Shown here piece after piece: positions 16,801 through 25,131 of a stretch of DNA of 64,000 nucleotides. The notes beneath the pieces were generated by a model. That model saw only the letters and a program-made list of their open reading frames with translations, did not search any database and had not been told where the DNA came from. Numbering within the stretch: the stretch's first letter is position 1; the number at the start of each line of letters is the position of its first letter. The stretch comes from JAJDUF01 sp965214295. GTDB taxonomy: Bacteria; Chloroflexota; UBA11872; UBA12225; JAJDUF01. The stretch covers positions 1,364,001-1,428,000 of the forward strand of contig OZ243944.1 of NCBI GenBank assembly GCA_965214295.1, given 5' to 3'. Made by a program: the position numbers and the translations under genes.

Positions 16801-18951
16801 CTAGTGGCTGTGGCCGTGGTGATCCGTGTGAGCGGACAACCCGAAGCGGCGCCGGAGCGCCGCGTCGGACGCCGTGCTCTCGGCGGCGGAGGGGGCCCGG
16901 CCGAGGAGTCGCATACCGTTGAGGATGACCACGACGGAGGCACCGGTGTCGGCTGCGATAGCGGCCCACAGGTTGGCGATCCCCAATGCTCCCAAGCCGA
17001 GGACCAGGAGCTTGGTGAGCAGGGCAAATCCGACATTGAAACGGATCGTGCGGGCCGCGCGACGAGAAAGCTGTAGCACCCAGGGCAACCGGTCGAGGTC
17101 GTCGGCCACCAGCGCCATGTCGGCCGCTTCCAAGGCCACGTCGCTGCCGCCGGTGCCCAGAGCGATGCCGACGGTCGCGGCTGCCAGTGCCGGGGCATCG
17201 TTCACGCCGTCGCCGACCATCGCCACGTGACCCTCGTTACGGGCGTACTCCTGGATTATCTTGAGCTTTTCCTCCGGCAGTAGCTCGGCGCGCACGTCTT
17301 CAGGCGCAATGCCCACCTGCTGCGCGACAGCCTGCACCGCCAGGTGGTTATCGCCGCTCACTAGCGCCACCCGGCGCACACCCTGCCCGCGCAGAGCGGC
17401 AACGGTCTCGGCGGCCTGGGAGCGGACCTGGTCCGCCACCGCGATGATCCCCAGCAACCGCCGGTGCTCCGTTGGCTCACCCGCGCGGACCTCCTGTTGA
17501 CCAACGCCGATCGGCGTCTGCCCGGCGGCGGTGATGGCTGCCAGCCGTGCGGTTACCTCGGCCGGATCGAAGCCGTTGGCGCGGAGCCAATCGAGACTGC
17601 CTACCCAGAGCAGGCGGTCTCCTACAACGGCGCGAATGCCCTGGCCCGGGAAAGCCACGAAGTCGCTGGCGCTCAACGTCTCATCTGCGGCAAAGCGTCG
17701 TCCGGCGCGGACGACGGCCTGGGCGAGGGGATGCTCCGAACGCGCCTCTGCTGCGGCTGCGACGCGCACGAGATCGGCAGCCGACAGGTCGGCGCAGGGC
17801 GTCACCGTGACGACCTCCGGGACACCGCGCGTCAACGTTCCCGTCTTGTCGAAGGCCACGACGCGCACCGTGCCGGCCCGTTCGAGGTACGCGCCTCCCT
17901 TGATGAGCACTCCGCGCCGGGAGGCATTGCCAATCGCAGCGACAACCGTGACCGGCGTGGAGATAACGAGCGCGCAAGGGCAGGCGACCAGCAGCAGCAC
18001 AAGCGAGCGATTGAACCACGGTACGAGCGGCTCGCTGAAGACCAGCGGCGGGACGATGGTGAGCAGCACGGCGCTAACGACGACAACGGGCGTATAGATC
18101 CGCGCAAAGCGCTCGACAAACCGCTGACTCGGTGCCTTCTCACTCTGCGCCGCTTCAACCAAGTGGATGATCTTTGCCAGGGCGTTCTCGGCGAGCGGTT
18201 TGGTTGCCCGAATCTCCAGATACCCGTGCCGGTTGATCGTCCCGGCGTAGACAGTCGCGCCCGGCGCTTTCTCGACCGGCACTGCCTCGCCGGTGATGGG
18301 CGCCTGATCTACGGCCGAATGGCCGGCGACCACCACTCCGTCGCGCGGAATGCGGCCACCGGGGCGCACGACGACGATGTCCCCAACCGCCACTTGCTCG
18401 ACCGGCTGGGTTGCTTCGCTCCCGTCGGGGAGTTTCACCTGGGCGGTGTCCGGGGCCATCGCCATGAGCGCCTGGATCGAGCGCCGGGTGCGAGCGAGCG
18501 TCAAGTTTTCCAGCGTTTCGCCCAGACTGAACAGAAAGACCACCGTTGCGCCTTCGCTCCACTGCTCCAGCCCAATCGCCCCGGCCACCGCCACTGTCAC
18601 CAGGAAGTTGATGTCCAAGGAGCGTTCCAGCCACACACCGCGTAGCCCGCGGGGAACGATATCGACTGCCCCGGCCAGGATCGGTACGAGAAACAGGCCA
18701 ATCCGTAACAACTCCGGCCAACCGAGCAGCTCCGCAGCCAGCCCCACGCCTAGACAGACACCGGAGACACCAAGCAGTAGTAGCTCGCGCCGCTGGCCGG
18801 AGGGTAGCCAACGGGCAATCCCGGCACCGTGCTCGCCGGCTAGGCCGTGCTTGTGGTCGGCCGCGTGCTCGTGCTCGTGCTCGCCCTGCTCGGCGGCAGT
18901 GGTGCAGGGTGCCGTGGCCGGCAGCGGCGATTCCTGGCTCGGCTGGACCAT
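16801..18951 (-). CDS. P1B-type heavy-metal ATPase, Zn/Cd exporter group
   Basis: The 716-aa membrane pump exports Zn2+/Cd2+/Pb2+ using ATP. It shows the TGE motif (DQAPITGEAVPV), CPC in membrane segment 6 (VACPCALVISTP), DKTGT with the phosphorylated Asp, SEHPLA (HP locus) and GDGVNDAPAL. The last two helices carry NVGFALLTK and DTG, the residues that mark the Zn/Cd subgroup (P1B-2). There is no N-terminal cysteine-type HMA domain. Metal binding probably uses the histidine-rich N-terminus (HEHEHAADHKHG) and C-terminus (HTDHHGHSH). No metal-sensing regulator lies next to it. Confidence 0.92.
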   Translation of the reverse strand: MVQPSQESPLPATAPCTTAAEQGEHEHEHAADHKHGLAGEHGAGIARWLPSGQRRELLLLGVSGVCLGVGLAAELLGWPELLRIGLFLVPILAGAVDIVPRGLRGVWLERSLDINFLVTVAVAGAIGLEQWSEGATVVFLFSLGETLENLTLARTRRSIQALMAMAPDTAQVKLPDGSEATQPVEQVAVGDIVVVRPGGRIPRDGVVVAGHSAVDQAPITGEAVPVEKAPGATVYAGTINRHGYLEIRATKPLAENALAKIIHLVEAAQSEKAPSQRFVERFARIYTPVVVVSAVLLTIVPPLVFSEPLVPWFNRSLVLLLVACPCALVISTPVTVVAAIGNASRRGVLIKGGAYLERAGTVRVVAFDKTGTLTRGVPEVVTVTPCADLSAADLVRVAAAAEARSEHPLAQAVVRAGRRFAADETLSASDFVAFPGQGIRAVVGDRLLWVGSLDWLRANGFDPAEVTARLAAITAAGQTPIGVGQQEVRAGEPTEHRRLLGIIAVADQVRSQAAETVAALRGQGVRRVALVSGDNHLAVQAVAQQVGIAPEDVRAELLPEEKLKIIQEYARNEGHVAMVGDGVNDAPALAAATVGIALGTGGSDVALEAADMALVADDLDRLPWVLQLSRRAARTIRFNVGFALLTKLLVLGLGALGIANLWAAIAADTGASVVVILNGMRLLGRAPSAAESTASDAALRRRFGLSAHTDHHGHSH

Positions 18952-19034
18952 CTCCGTGTTCCCTTCCTGAACGGCGCTTACGACCGGCTATCGGGATGCA
19001 GCCCTGGATGATGGTAGACGATGAGCAACGCCGG

Positions 19035-19436
19035 TCAGGAGAGCCGAACGATTGATGTGCGGTAGTTAATCGTCGACTCGTGACCGGCAAGGAGGGCCAC
19101 CCCGAGCAAGGGCTGTACTGCGCCGTTGCTATCCTCGCTGCGCTCCACTATGTAGACATCTACAGCAAGGGACTGCCCGTCACATTCAATTTGCGCTTCC
19201 GAGACAGGTAAATCCACGCTCTTGCCGTCTGCAAGTATGACGAAACCAAGACCGAGTCTTGGCAGTCCAAGGTCATCCGCAAGATCACGATTAAGGACCA
19301 ACCCTATACTGCAACCGGTGGCAATAACGCACTCTTCTACCTCCTTGTCCCCCAACGGCCCCCGAATCGTTATAGTCAAGAAAGCGGTGCAGCTATCATC
19401 AATCCGCCGCTCAAGCACCCCAGTATGAAGAGGCAT
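19035..19436 (-). CDS. Retropepsin-like protein, catalytic Asp replaced (module copy 2)
   Basis: The 133-aa protein is a paralogue of 19902-20279; both start MPLH. The family's active-site D-T-G is here A-T-G (CVIATGCSIG), so the catalytic aspartate is missing and protease activity is unlikely. The flap and second half (ILADGKSVDLPVSEAQIECDG, LLGVALLAGHESTINY) are kept. It lies 6 bp after 19443-19718, so the two form an operon. The catalytic-residue difference, together with the nearby FIST-gene fragment, shows this copy arose by tandem duplication and then diverged. Confidence 0.7.
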   Translation of the reverse strand: MPLHTGVLERRIDDSCTAFLTITIRGPLGDKEVEECVIATGCSIGLVLNRDLADDLGLPRLGLGFVILADGKSVDLPVSEAQIECDGQSLAVDVYIVERSEDSNGAVQPLLGVALLAGHESTINYRTSIVRLS

Positions 19437-19442
19437 CGGTGT

Positions 19443-19718
19443 TCACAGGATACGGGCAACGGCTGGGTGTCCAATCCATATCACATAGAACGTGCCACCT
19501 GGCCAGCGTTCGTGGGCGTGGGCTAAAGCGTTTCTAACGCTGTCTCCTAACGCATACTGACCAGTATCTACGTTTATGGCGACATAGCGGTCGCGGTGCT
19601 CTGCCTCCGGCTTGTCCTGGATACCCCGAGCGTAGGTGGCGCGGGCGATACGACCAATCTCCGCTGCACTCAGAGTGGAAACGGGGGCGGGAATAGCGGA
19701 AGTCTCGAATGTAGACAT
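19443..19718 (-). CDS. Small conserved protein, partner of retropepsin-like gene (module copy 2)
   Basis: The 91-aa protein has no recognised family. It matches the product of 20288-20572 in layout: an N-terminal helix AAEIGRIARATYARGI, then DRYVAINVDTGQYALGDS, and ERWPGGTFYVIWIGHPAVARIL at the C-terminus. The RYVAINV-TG-Y-L-DS core is the most conserved part between the two copies. The ATG at 19718 is used; GGAGGGA lies 12 bp upstream. It is soluble. It always sits directly before the protease-like gene, so the two products probably act together. Confidence 0.65.
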   Translation of the reverse strand: MSTFETSAIPAPVSTLSAAEIGRIARATYARGIQDKPEAEHRDRYVAINVDTGQYALGDSVRNALAHAHERWPGGTFYVIWIGHPAVARIL

Positions 19719-19786
19719 GAAAATACCGTCCCTCCCTACGACGATACCGTGCAATCCTAACATATGCCCGTGTCAGTCAGGCGTCC

Positions 19787-19851
19787 CTGGCGGATCGCAC
19801 ACGAGGAAGGCGAGGCTGGCGGTGTAGCCGTGGACGTAGCTGCGCTTACCC
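19787..19851 (-). repeat. Duplicated 3' fragment of the FIST gene
   Basis: These 65 bp match 20624-20688, the end of the FIST-domain gene, with only a few differences (for example GGCGGATCGCACACGAGGA is shared). The fragment lies before module copy 2 just as the intact FIST end lies before copy 1. It is the footprint of a tandem duplication of about 840 bp. Confidence 0.85.
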
Positions 19852-19901
19852 AGTCAGGCACTTTCGTACTGGTACTCAATGAGCTTGCACACAACACACA
19901 G

Positions 19902-20279
19902 TCACTCGATCCGAACTACTGATGACGGATAATCAAGCACGAGCTTATGACGCGCAAGGAGTTTCAGGCCGAGTATGGCTAAGGTGCCACTGCCGACAAG
20001 CACCTCTACCGACTGACGACTACCAAGGCACTCAATCTCTGCGCGATAGACAGGCACAGTTTGTAGTTGACCGTTTGCAAGCAGGACCGCTCGCAATGCA
20101 CGCCTGGCGAGACCCAATCGGTTGGCAACAATTTGACTGAGCTGGAGCGCACCTGTGAATCCCGTGTCAATGATGAACTCGACATTTTCCGAACCGGCTG
20201 GGCCATGAACTTCGATTGTGACACGAGCGAGTCCGCGTGCATTGAGACGAGGATTCAGCACTGCCGCGTGAAGAGGCAT
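19902..20279 (-). CDS. Retropepsin-like (clan AA) aspartyl protease (module copy 1)
   Basis: The 125-aa protein has one D-T-G active site (VEFIIDTGFTGAL), a flap-like region (VLLANGQLQTVPVYRAEIEC) and ILGLKLLARHKLVLDY near the end, the layout of bacterial single-domain clan AA proteases that work as dimers. An ATG at 20279 is chosen to match the paralogue; a TTG at 20291 would overlap the previous stop by 4 bp. The upstream partner is 20288-20572. The physiological substrate is unknown. Confidence 0.78.
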   Translation of the reverse strand: MPLHAAVLNPRLNARGLARVTIEVHGPAGSENVEFIIDTGFTGALQLSQIVANRLGLARRALRAVLLANGQLQTVPVYRAEIECLGSRQSVEVLVGSGTLAILGLKLLARHKLVLDYPSSVVRIE

Positions 20280-20287
20280 ATCGCTGC

Positions 20288-20572
20288 TCAAAGCAGATAG
20301 TCGATAGCAGCGTAGCCAACTCGTACCGTATAGAAGACCTCACTGGGCCAACGCTCGAAAGCCTCATCTTCAGCCTCTTGCGCGCTATCGGCCAGCGTGT
20401 ACTCACCGGTGAGAACGTTGATGGCGATGTAGCGGCCAAGCTCTTTTGGCTCCAGGTAGACCCTGATATCCCGCTCATAGATGCTGCGGCCCAGGCGCAC
20501 AATCTCCTCGGCGCTCCACGTCGCAGTCGAATTCCGTTGACTGTCTACCTCCGGAATGGTAGCAGATGCCAT
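20288..20572 (-). CDS. Small conserved protein, partner of retropepsin-like gene (module copy 1)
   Basis: The 94-aa soluble protein has WSAEEIVRLGRSIYERDI, GRYIAINVLTGEYTLADS and ERWPSEVFYTVRVGYAAIDYLL. It is the paralogue of 19443-19718. GGAGAGAG lies well placed before the ATG at 20572. The longer open frame upstream is antisense-like shadow of the FIST gene and was discarded. It sits 46 bp after the FIST stop on the same strand. No domain was recognised. Confidence 0.7.
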   Translation of the reverse strand: MASATIPEVDSQRNSTATWSAEEIVRLGRSIYERDIRVYLEPKELGRYIAINVLTGEYTLADSAQEAEDEAFERWPSEVFYTVRVGYAAIDYLL

Positions 20573-20618
20573 GTCACTCTCTCCTGGCCCATGATACGAC
20601 AGATCGGCGACTGCCCGC

Positions 20619-21908
20619 TCATTCTGGCGGATCGCACACGAGGAGCGCGAGGCTGGCGGTGTAGCCGTGGACGTAGCTGCGCTTACCCACCGGGCCGATC
20701 TCGCCATTGCAGAAGAAGCCGGCCAGCGGCAAGGGGCCGAGGGCGCGCGCCACGGCGTCGGCGTCGTGGTCGGGCGTGCCGAACAGGCCAGCGCCCCGGC
20801 CCGTGCAGGAGCACAGCAGCGCCGCCAGCGGTGGCGCGGCGGCGACCTCGGCTCCCGCCGTGGAGAGCATCGAGTGCAGCTCTTCGGCAGCGGCCGCCCG
20901 GTCACGGAGGTGAAACTGGAGCGTTTGGCCAACCTGCGGGTGTGCGCCGACGGCAATGACCCCCCGCTCACGGTCGAACCCCAGCAGGTTACGCACGAGA
21001 AAATCGCCGGGGCCGAGCGTTGTGCGATGCTCGTCCACTGCGAGACCGACGAACGGGCCGCCGCGCTGGGCACGACGCTGGACCTCCGGCGGCAGCGATT
21101 GCAACGTGTCTACCAGCACGTCGAGCGCCGGCCGGCCGGCGATGGTATGAATGATCGGCCCCTCGCTCTCGGTGATCGTCCACGGCTCACCGATGGGAAT
21201 GCAGCCCTGGGCAACGAGCGTCCGCACCGTCCAGTCACCGCCCAGCCCAATGAGCAAAGCGCCCTCGTCGCGGACAGGCACCGGCTGGTCGCCATCGTCA
21301 ATGAAGAGGTGGGTCTTGCGCTGCCACTGGTTGCCGGAGGCTAGGCCTCCCACGACCGTCGCGTCAGGAAAGGTCTGTGCCATCCCCACGACCAGGGCCT
21401 CGACGTCCAGCCGAAACGGATCGGCGAACAGAAGCCAGGCGCGGGCGGCGTCCGCGCCGGGGCCGAGTGCATCTTGCAGCGCCGGAGCGAGCCGGTCCTC
21501 GTGGCCCTCCTCGGCGCCGGCAGCGTCGAGTGTCTCCTGGGTGATGTAGCGCGGCGTCAGACGCACGCCCGGCAGCCGCAGCAGGAGCACGGAGAGCGCC
21601 GGTTGCTGCTCGATCTCGCGCCGCGGCCCAATGACTCCGGTGCCACTACAGCCCACCAGCAGGCGAGCGTGGGCCGCCGACCGCGCCGCGGTCACGATGT
21701 CGGGGAAATCGTCCGCGTAGTGGGCGCTGGCGAACAGCAGGGCCAGGTCAACGGGTGGCGGCTCAGGCGTATCACCAGGCGGCGTAGCGGCGTCCGCCAA
21801 TTGGGTGCGCGCCCGCTCGATAGCTTGTGCGAGCGCCTGCTGCCAGTCATCGTGCAGCGCAATCCCGGCTCCTGCCGCGCCGCTGGCTGTTCTCACCCCC
21901 ATCATCAT
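20619..21908 (-). CDS. FIST N and C domain sensory protein
   Basis: The protein is about 429 aa. The N-terminal FIST domain has LALLFASAHYADDFPDIV and LLVGCSGTGVIG. The C-terminal FIST_C domain has VVGGLASGNQWQRKTHLFIDDG, LIGLGGDWTVRTLVAQGCIPIGEPW, GGPFVGLAVDE and ALLCSCTGRGAGLFG, ending PLAGFFCNGEIGPVG. FIST proteins are thought to bind small ligands such as amino acids in signal transduction. The start is set at the first of three ATGs (21908), with AAAGGAG upstream. The longer frame would translate a palindromic repeat at 21993-22057. No kinase or cyclase is fused to it. Confidence 0.88.
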   Translation of the reverse strand: MMMGVRTASGAAGAGIALHDDWQQALAQAIERARTQLADAATPPGDTPEPPPVDLALLFASAHYADDFPDIVTAARSAAHARLLVGCSGTGVIGPRREIEQQPALSVLLLRLPGVRLTPRYITQETLDAAGAEEGHEDRLAPALQDALGPGADAARAWLLFADPFRLDVEALVVGMAQTFPDATVVGGLASGNQWQRKTHLFIDDGDQPVPVRDEGALLIGLGGDWTVRTLVAQGCIPIGEPWTITESEGPIIHTIAGRPALDVLVDTLQSLPPEVQRRAQRGGPFVGLAVDEHRTTLGPGDFLVRNLLGFDRERGVIAVGAHPQVGQTLQFHLRDRAAAAEELHSMLSTAGAEVAAAPPLAALLCSCTGRGAGLFGTPDHDADAVARALGPLPLAGFFCNGEIGPVGKRSYVHGYTASLALLVCDPPE

Positions 21909-21992
21909 GGCATGGCCGCTCCTTTCTCCCTTCGCTCCTCCTATCGAGGATAGCCCAAGGCGCCGGTCAAAGGCAGGTTTGCCTCCTATGCT

Positions 21993-22057
21993 GTCACCCT
22001 GAGCGGAGCGAAGGGTCTCTCCCTTGTGGCCGAGATTCTTCGCTCCGCTCAGAATGA
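21993..22057. repeat. Dispersed inverted repeat, family D (CTGAGCGGAGCGAAG)
   Basis: CTGAGCGGAGCGAAG (21999-22013) is perfectly complementary to CTTCGCTCCGCTCAG (22038-22052). GTCA and TGAC extend the ends after a small mismatch. It lies upstream of the FIST gene. Similar elements are common between genes of many bacteria. Confidence 0.75.
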
Positions 22058-22106
22058 CCGGTTTGGCGGCGACTTTGGAAGGGCCCTGTCCGAACACTAG
22101 GGCTGC

Positions 22107-22136
22107 TTGGGCAGTGCTCCCGCTACTGCGTATACT
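22107..22136 (+). promoter_or_regulatory. Candidate sigma-70 promoter for the rhodanese gene
   Basis: TTGGGC (22107-22112) and TATACT (22131-22136) are 18 bp apart. The ATG of the rhodanese gene is 64 bp downstream of the -10 box. Confidence 0.4.
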
Positions 22137-22199
22137 GAGAGGACCCGCCGGTGGCCGGTTGGGTGGCTAATCGGAAGCAACGCCCAGACGAGGGAGACA

Positions 22200-22562
22200 A
22201 TGGCAGGAGCAGAAATCCGCAATCCGGATGAGCCGTTTGCCCGGGTTGACGTGGAACGGACCAAGGAATTGGTCGCCGAGGGCGCCGCCGTGATTGACGT
22301 GCGCGAGCCGGACGAGTGGAACAAAGGGCACATCCCCGTGGCGAAGCTGGCGCCACTCCAGCAGTTCATGATGGCGCCGCAGAACTACATCGAGCAAGAC
22401 AATATCGTCTTCGTTTGCGCGGTGGGACAACGCAGCGCCATCGCGTGTGAGATGGCCGCGGCCATGGGGCTGGAGCGGCTATACAACCTCGAAGGCGGGA
22501 CCATTGCCTGGATACGTGCGAACGAGCCGACGGCGATCCCGGACCCTCCCGTCACCGAGTAG
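22200..22562 (+). CDS. Rhodanese-like domain protein
   Basis: The 120-aa single-domain protein probably transfers sulfane sulfur. It has AAVIDVREPDEWNKGHIPVA and the active-site loop VFVCAVGQRS, with the catalytic Cys in C-x-x-G-x-R. LEGGTIAWI follows, as is usual. The ATG has AGGGAGA upstream. The longer frame from 22107 runs through the promoter and is unlikely. It is a stand-alone gene; the partner sulfur pathway is not apparent, though Fe-S and lipoyl genes are in the window. Confidence 0.9.
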   Translation: MAGAEIRNPDEPFARVDVERTKELVAEGAAVIDVREPDEWNKGHIPVAKLAPLQQFMMAPQNYIEQDNIVFVCAVGQRSAIACEMAAAMGLERLYNLEGGTIAWIRANEPTAIPDPPVTE

Positions 22563-22618
22563 CTGCCGCGCCGGCGGACATTCGGCGAATAGGTGCGTTA
22601 CGTCTGTCCGGTGCCGTC

Positions 22619-22624
22619 TATAAT
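22619..22624 (+). promoter_or_regulatory. TATAAT box upstream of tyrA
   Basis: A perfect TATAAT at 22619-22624 lies about 100 bp before the tyrA start. No clear -35 box is found at the right distance. Confidence 0.3.
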
Positions 22625-22723
22625 CCGGCCGATGAGTCACCCGCAGCCCACCGGTCACTACCGGCCAGGCCTCCGCCAGGCGGATTCATCGGCCACCACG
22701 TGTACTACCGGTGGAGGATGGCC

Positions 22724-23614
22724 GTGAGCCAGCGGCGGCGACAGCCCAGTATAAGGGTAGCCATTATCGGCCTGGGGCTGATCGGTGGCTCGCTCGGCCT
22801 CGCCCTGCGGGCGGGCGGCTACCACGTCACCGGTTTTGCTCGTAGACCGGCCGTGCGCCGTCGGGCACTGACCCTCGACGCCGTAGACGTGGTGGCGACC
22901 GACCTCCGGGCGACGGCAGACGCCGAGATCATCGTCCTCGCCGTGCCCGTGCTGGCTACGCAAGCGGTCTTCCGGCAGCTCGCGCCGCAACTCCCTCCCG
23001 GCGCTATCGTAACGGACGTAGCCAGCACAAAAGCCCGGATATTGGCCTGGGCGGCCGAGTTGCTGCCGGCGACCGTTCATTTTGTCGGGGGGCATCCGAT
23101 GGCCGGCAAGGAAACGGCCGGGATCGAGCACGCGCAGGCCACCCTCTTTCGCGGCCGTACCTGGTGTATCGTCGCCCCGGACGCGACCCCGCCGGCAGCC
23201 GTGGCGACCGTCACTACGCTGGCGACCGCGACCGGCGCGTTGCCCCTCGCCCTCGACGACGCAACACACGACGCGGCCGTCGCGGCTACGAGCCATGTCC
23301 CTTTTCTGGCCGCAAAGGCGTTGGCCGAGGCCTCGTTTATGCAACGGGATTGGCCGCGCCTCCAACCCCTGGCGAGTACCGGCTTGTGCGACACGACGCG
23401 CCTGGCGAGTGGCGACCCGCTGATGCACCGCGACATCTGCGTCTCCAACCGCGCCGCCATCCTGCAACAGCTCGACCACTTCATGGGGCGGCTAGCGGCG
23501 CTGGCAACGCTCATCCGTCAGGGGGATGACGAGGAGCTGCTAACGTACTTCGAGCGGCTCAAGACGGAGCGGGATCGTTTTGTGGCCTACTTGGATGAGC
23601 GCCGCAACGCCTAG
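22724..23614 (+). CDS. tyrA: Prephenate dehydrogenase
   Basis: TyrA converts prephenate to 4-hydroxyphenylpyruvate with NAD(P)+ on the way to tyrosine. The 296-aa protein has a Rossmann motif VAIIGLGLIGGSLGLALR, IIVLAVPV, and VTDVASTKARI. FVGGHPMAGKETAGIEHA contains the substrate-site His and Lys. The C-terminal all-helical dimer domain has ATSHVPFLAAKAL and LASTGLCDTTRLASGDP. A GTG at 22724 is favoured because GGAGG lies 6 bp before it; an ATG at 22718 is too close to that site. No other aromatic genes are adjacent. Confidence 0.93.
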   Translation: MSQRRRQPSIRVAIIGLGLIGGSLGLALRAGGYHVTGFARRPAVRRRALTLDAVDVVATDLRATADAEIIVLAVPVLATQAVFRQLAPQLPPGAIVTDVASTKARILAWAAELLPATVHFVGGHPMAGKETAGIEHAQATLFRGRTWCIVAPDATPPAAVATVTTLATATGALPLALDDATHDAAVAATSHVPFLAAKALAEASFMQRDWPRLQPLASTGLCDTTRLASGDPLMHRDICVSNRAAILQQLDHFMGRLAALATLIRQGDDEELLTYFERLKTERDRFVAYLDERRNA

Positions 23615-23642
23615 GGCTGCCGGGATGCACTGAAAGGTTGGC

Positions 23643-23828
23643 CTACACGAGGAGGTCGAACCGCACGCCATCGTCGTCGCGGCGGAGCAGCTGGCGCAGG
23701 AGACGCCGCGCGGCCCGGCGCCGCTCCGGTCGGAACTGTAAGCCTAGGGCCGAGCCGAGCAGGAGACCGCAGGCCGTACCTACCAGGACACCGGTGAGAA
23801 ACACACGGTCATCAGCATGCGCGCCCAC
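23643..23828 (-). CDS. Small YtxH-like membrane protein
   Basis: The 61-aa protein starts at GTG with AGGAGA upstream. It has one transmembrane helix rich in glycine (VFLTGVLVGTACGLLLGSALG), then an arginine-rich tail (RPERRRAARRLLRQLLRR). This resembles YtxH/general-stress-type small membrane proteins. It follows rsfS by 26 bp on the same strand and may be co-transcribed. Function unknown. Confidence 0.55.
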   Translation of the reverse strand: MGAHADDRVFLTGVLVGTACGLLLGSALGLQFRPERRRAARRLLRQLLRRDDDGVRFDLLV

Positions 23829-23854
23829 GGCGATTCTCCTTCGTCCGGCGACCA

Positions 23855-24292
23855 CTACGGCATGTGGAGGAGAGTCGTCGCCTCAGCCCAGAGCCGCTCC
23901 AACCGATAGTAGTCACGCGCTTCCGGCGAGAAGAGGTGTACGACAACACTTCCGTAGTCCAGCAAGAGCCAACCGGAGCCGCCGCCGGCCATGCCCTCGG
24001 TACGGAGCGGCTTCTCTCGCCATTTCTCCCGGATGCCGTCCACGATAGCGCCGACCAGCGCCTTGAGCTGGCGGTCGCTATTGCCGCTACAGATGACGAA
24101 ATAGTCGGCCACGACCGAGGTGCGCTGGATGTCGAGCAGCATGATGTCGGTGGCATTGCGGTCGGCGGCACAGTCAACGATGTCTTGGGCCAGCGTGAGC
24201 GGCGCGGGTACTTCAGCAGCCATGCCGGCACGACGGTCGTGGTAGCTGGCTGCCGCCTCACTCGGCTCAATCAAGGAACGTTCGCTTACCAT
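23855..24292 (-). CDS. rsfS: Ribosomal silencing factor RsfS
   Basis: RsfS binds ribosomal protein uL14 and stops 30S-50S joining during slow growth. The protein is 145 aa. Markers are DIMLLDIQRTSVVADYFVICSGNSDRQLKALVGAI, then GWLLLDYGSVVVHLFSPEARDYYRLERLW at the C-terminus. The start is the ATG at 24292. A TATACT box lies only 9 bp upstream, so the message may be leaderless; an ATG at 24223 is an alternative but has no ribosome site. It follows nadD, the common arrangement in many bacteria. Confidence 0.93.
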   Translation of the reverse strand: MVSERSLIEPSEAAASYHDRRAGMAAEVPAPLTLAQDIVDCAADRNATDIMLLDIQRTSVVADYFVICSGNSDRQLKALVGAIVDGIREKWREKPLRTEGMAGGGSGWLLLDYGSVVVHLFSPEARDYYRLERLWAEATTLLHMP

Positions 24293-24301
24293 CTACTAAC
24301 G

Positions 24302-24307
24302 AGTATA
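24302..24307 (-). promoter_or_regulatory. TATACT box just before rsfS (possible leaderless start)
   Basis: TATACT on the minus strand ends 9 bp before the rsfS ATG, and no Shine-Dalgarno sequence separates them. The same spacing pattern is seen before tnpB (47594-47599). Confidence 0.35.
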
Positions 24308-24347
24308 GCACCCTCGCGCCGCGTGCTAGCGGCTACAGGCGCCCCGT

Positions 24348-24986
24348 TTATGCAGTAACGTACAAGTGATGCTCGCGGATGTACGCCGCAACGGCCGGCG
24401 GCACCAGCGTGTGGATAGCGCGGCCAGCCGCGATACGGTCGCGGACCAGGGTCGAGGAGACATGCTGCATCGTAATAGGCAGGACGGTAATCCGCGACTG
24501 CGCGGCTGGGAGGGCCGCAACCAAGCCGGCCGGTACCGCCTGCGGGTAGCCCGGTCGCCACGCGACGAGCACCCGGCAGAGCGACAAGAGCCGGTTGGGG
24601 GCGCGCCAGTCCGGGAGGTCGAGCAGCATATCGGCGCCGGCAATGAGGAAGAGGGCCGGACCCGCGCCGACCTGGGCGCGCACCGCTTCGACCGTATCGG
24701 TCGTGTAGGAGGGGGCCGACCGGTCCAAGTCCACACGGGAGATCGCAAACCGGGGCTGATCTTGCAGGGCCAGGGCGAGCATGGCCAGCCGGTGGTGATC
24801 GCTGGTGGGCCGGCGAACCTTGAGGGGTGAGCGGTGCGCCGGAATAAACCAGACTGCATCCAGGTTGCTCGCCCTGGCCACCTGGGTAGCCAGCGCAAGG
24901 TGGCCATTATGCACCGGATCGAAGGTCCCGCCAAGTAAGCCGAGCCGGACTCTCCGGCGGCCGCGGCCTGGCTGGAGCGCGGACAT
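24348..24986 (-). CDS. nadD: Nicotinate-nucleotide adenylyltransferase NadD
   Basis: NadD joins nicotinate mononucleotide and ATP to form deamido-NAD. The 212-aa protein has the nucleotidyltransferase motif GLLGGTFDPVHNGHL, and WFIPAHRSPLK. FLIAGADMLLDLPDW and the C-terminal ISSTLVR-type motif (VSSTLVRDRI) are also present. The length is normal. The next gene on the strand is rsfS, 55 bp away. Confidence 0.95.
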   Translation of the reverse strand: MSALQPGRGRRRVRLGLLGGTFDPVHNGHLALATQVARASNLDAVWFIPAHRSPLKVRRPTSDHHRLAMLALALQDQPRFAISRVDLDRSAPSYTTDTVEAVRAQVGAGPALFLIAGADMLLDLPDWRAPNRLLSLCRVLVAWRPGYPQAVPAGLVAALPAAQSRITVLPITMQHVSSTLVRDRIAAGRAIHTLVPPAVAAYIREHHLYVTA

Positions 24987-25131
24987 AGCCTGATTGTGCC
25001 TGTTCGCCGGTGGGTGTGGCGCAGTGTGCTATACGGTCCAGGGTAGCACTTTGGTCTCTGGCCATTGTTCTCGCTGGTATCATGCGCGTTTGACCGACGG
25101 ATGCGCCACACGCCCACAAGGGAGCGAGGGA

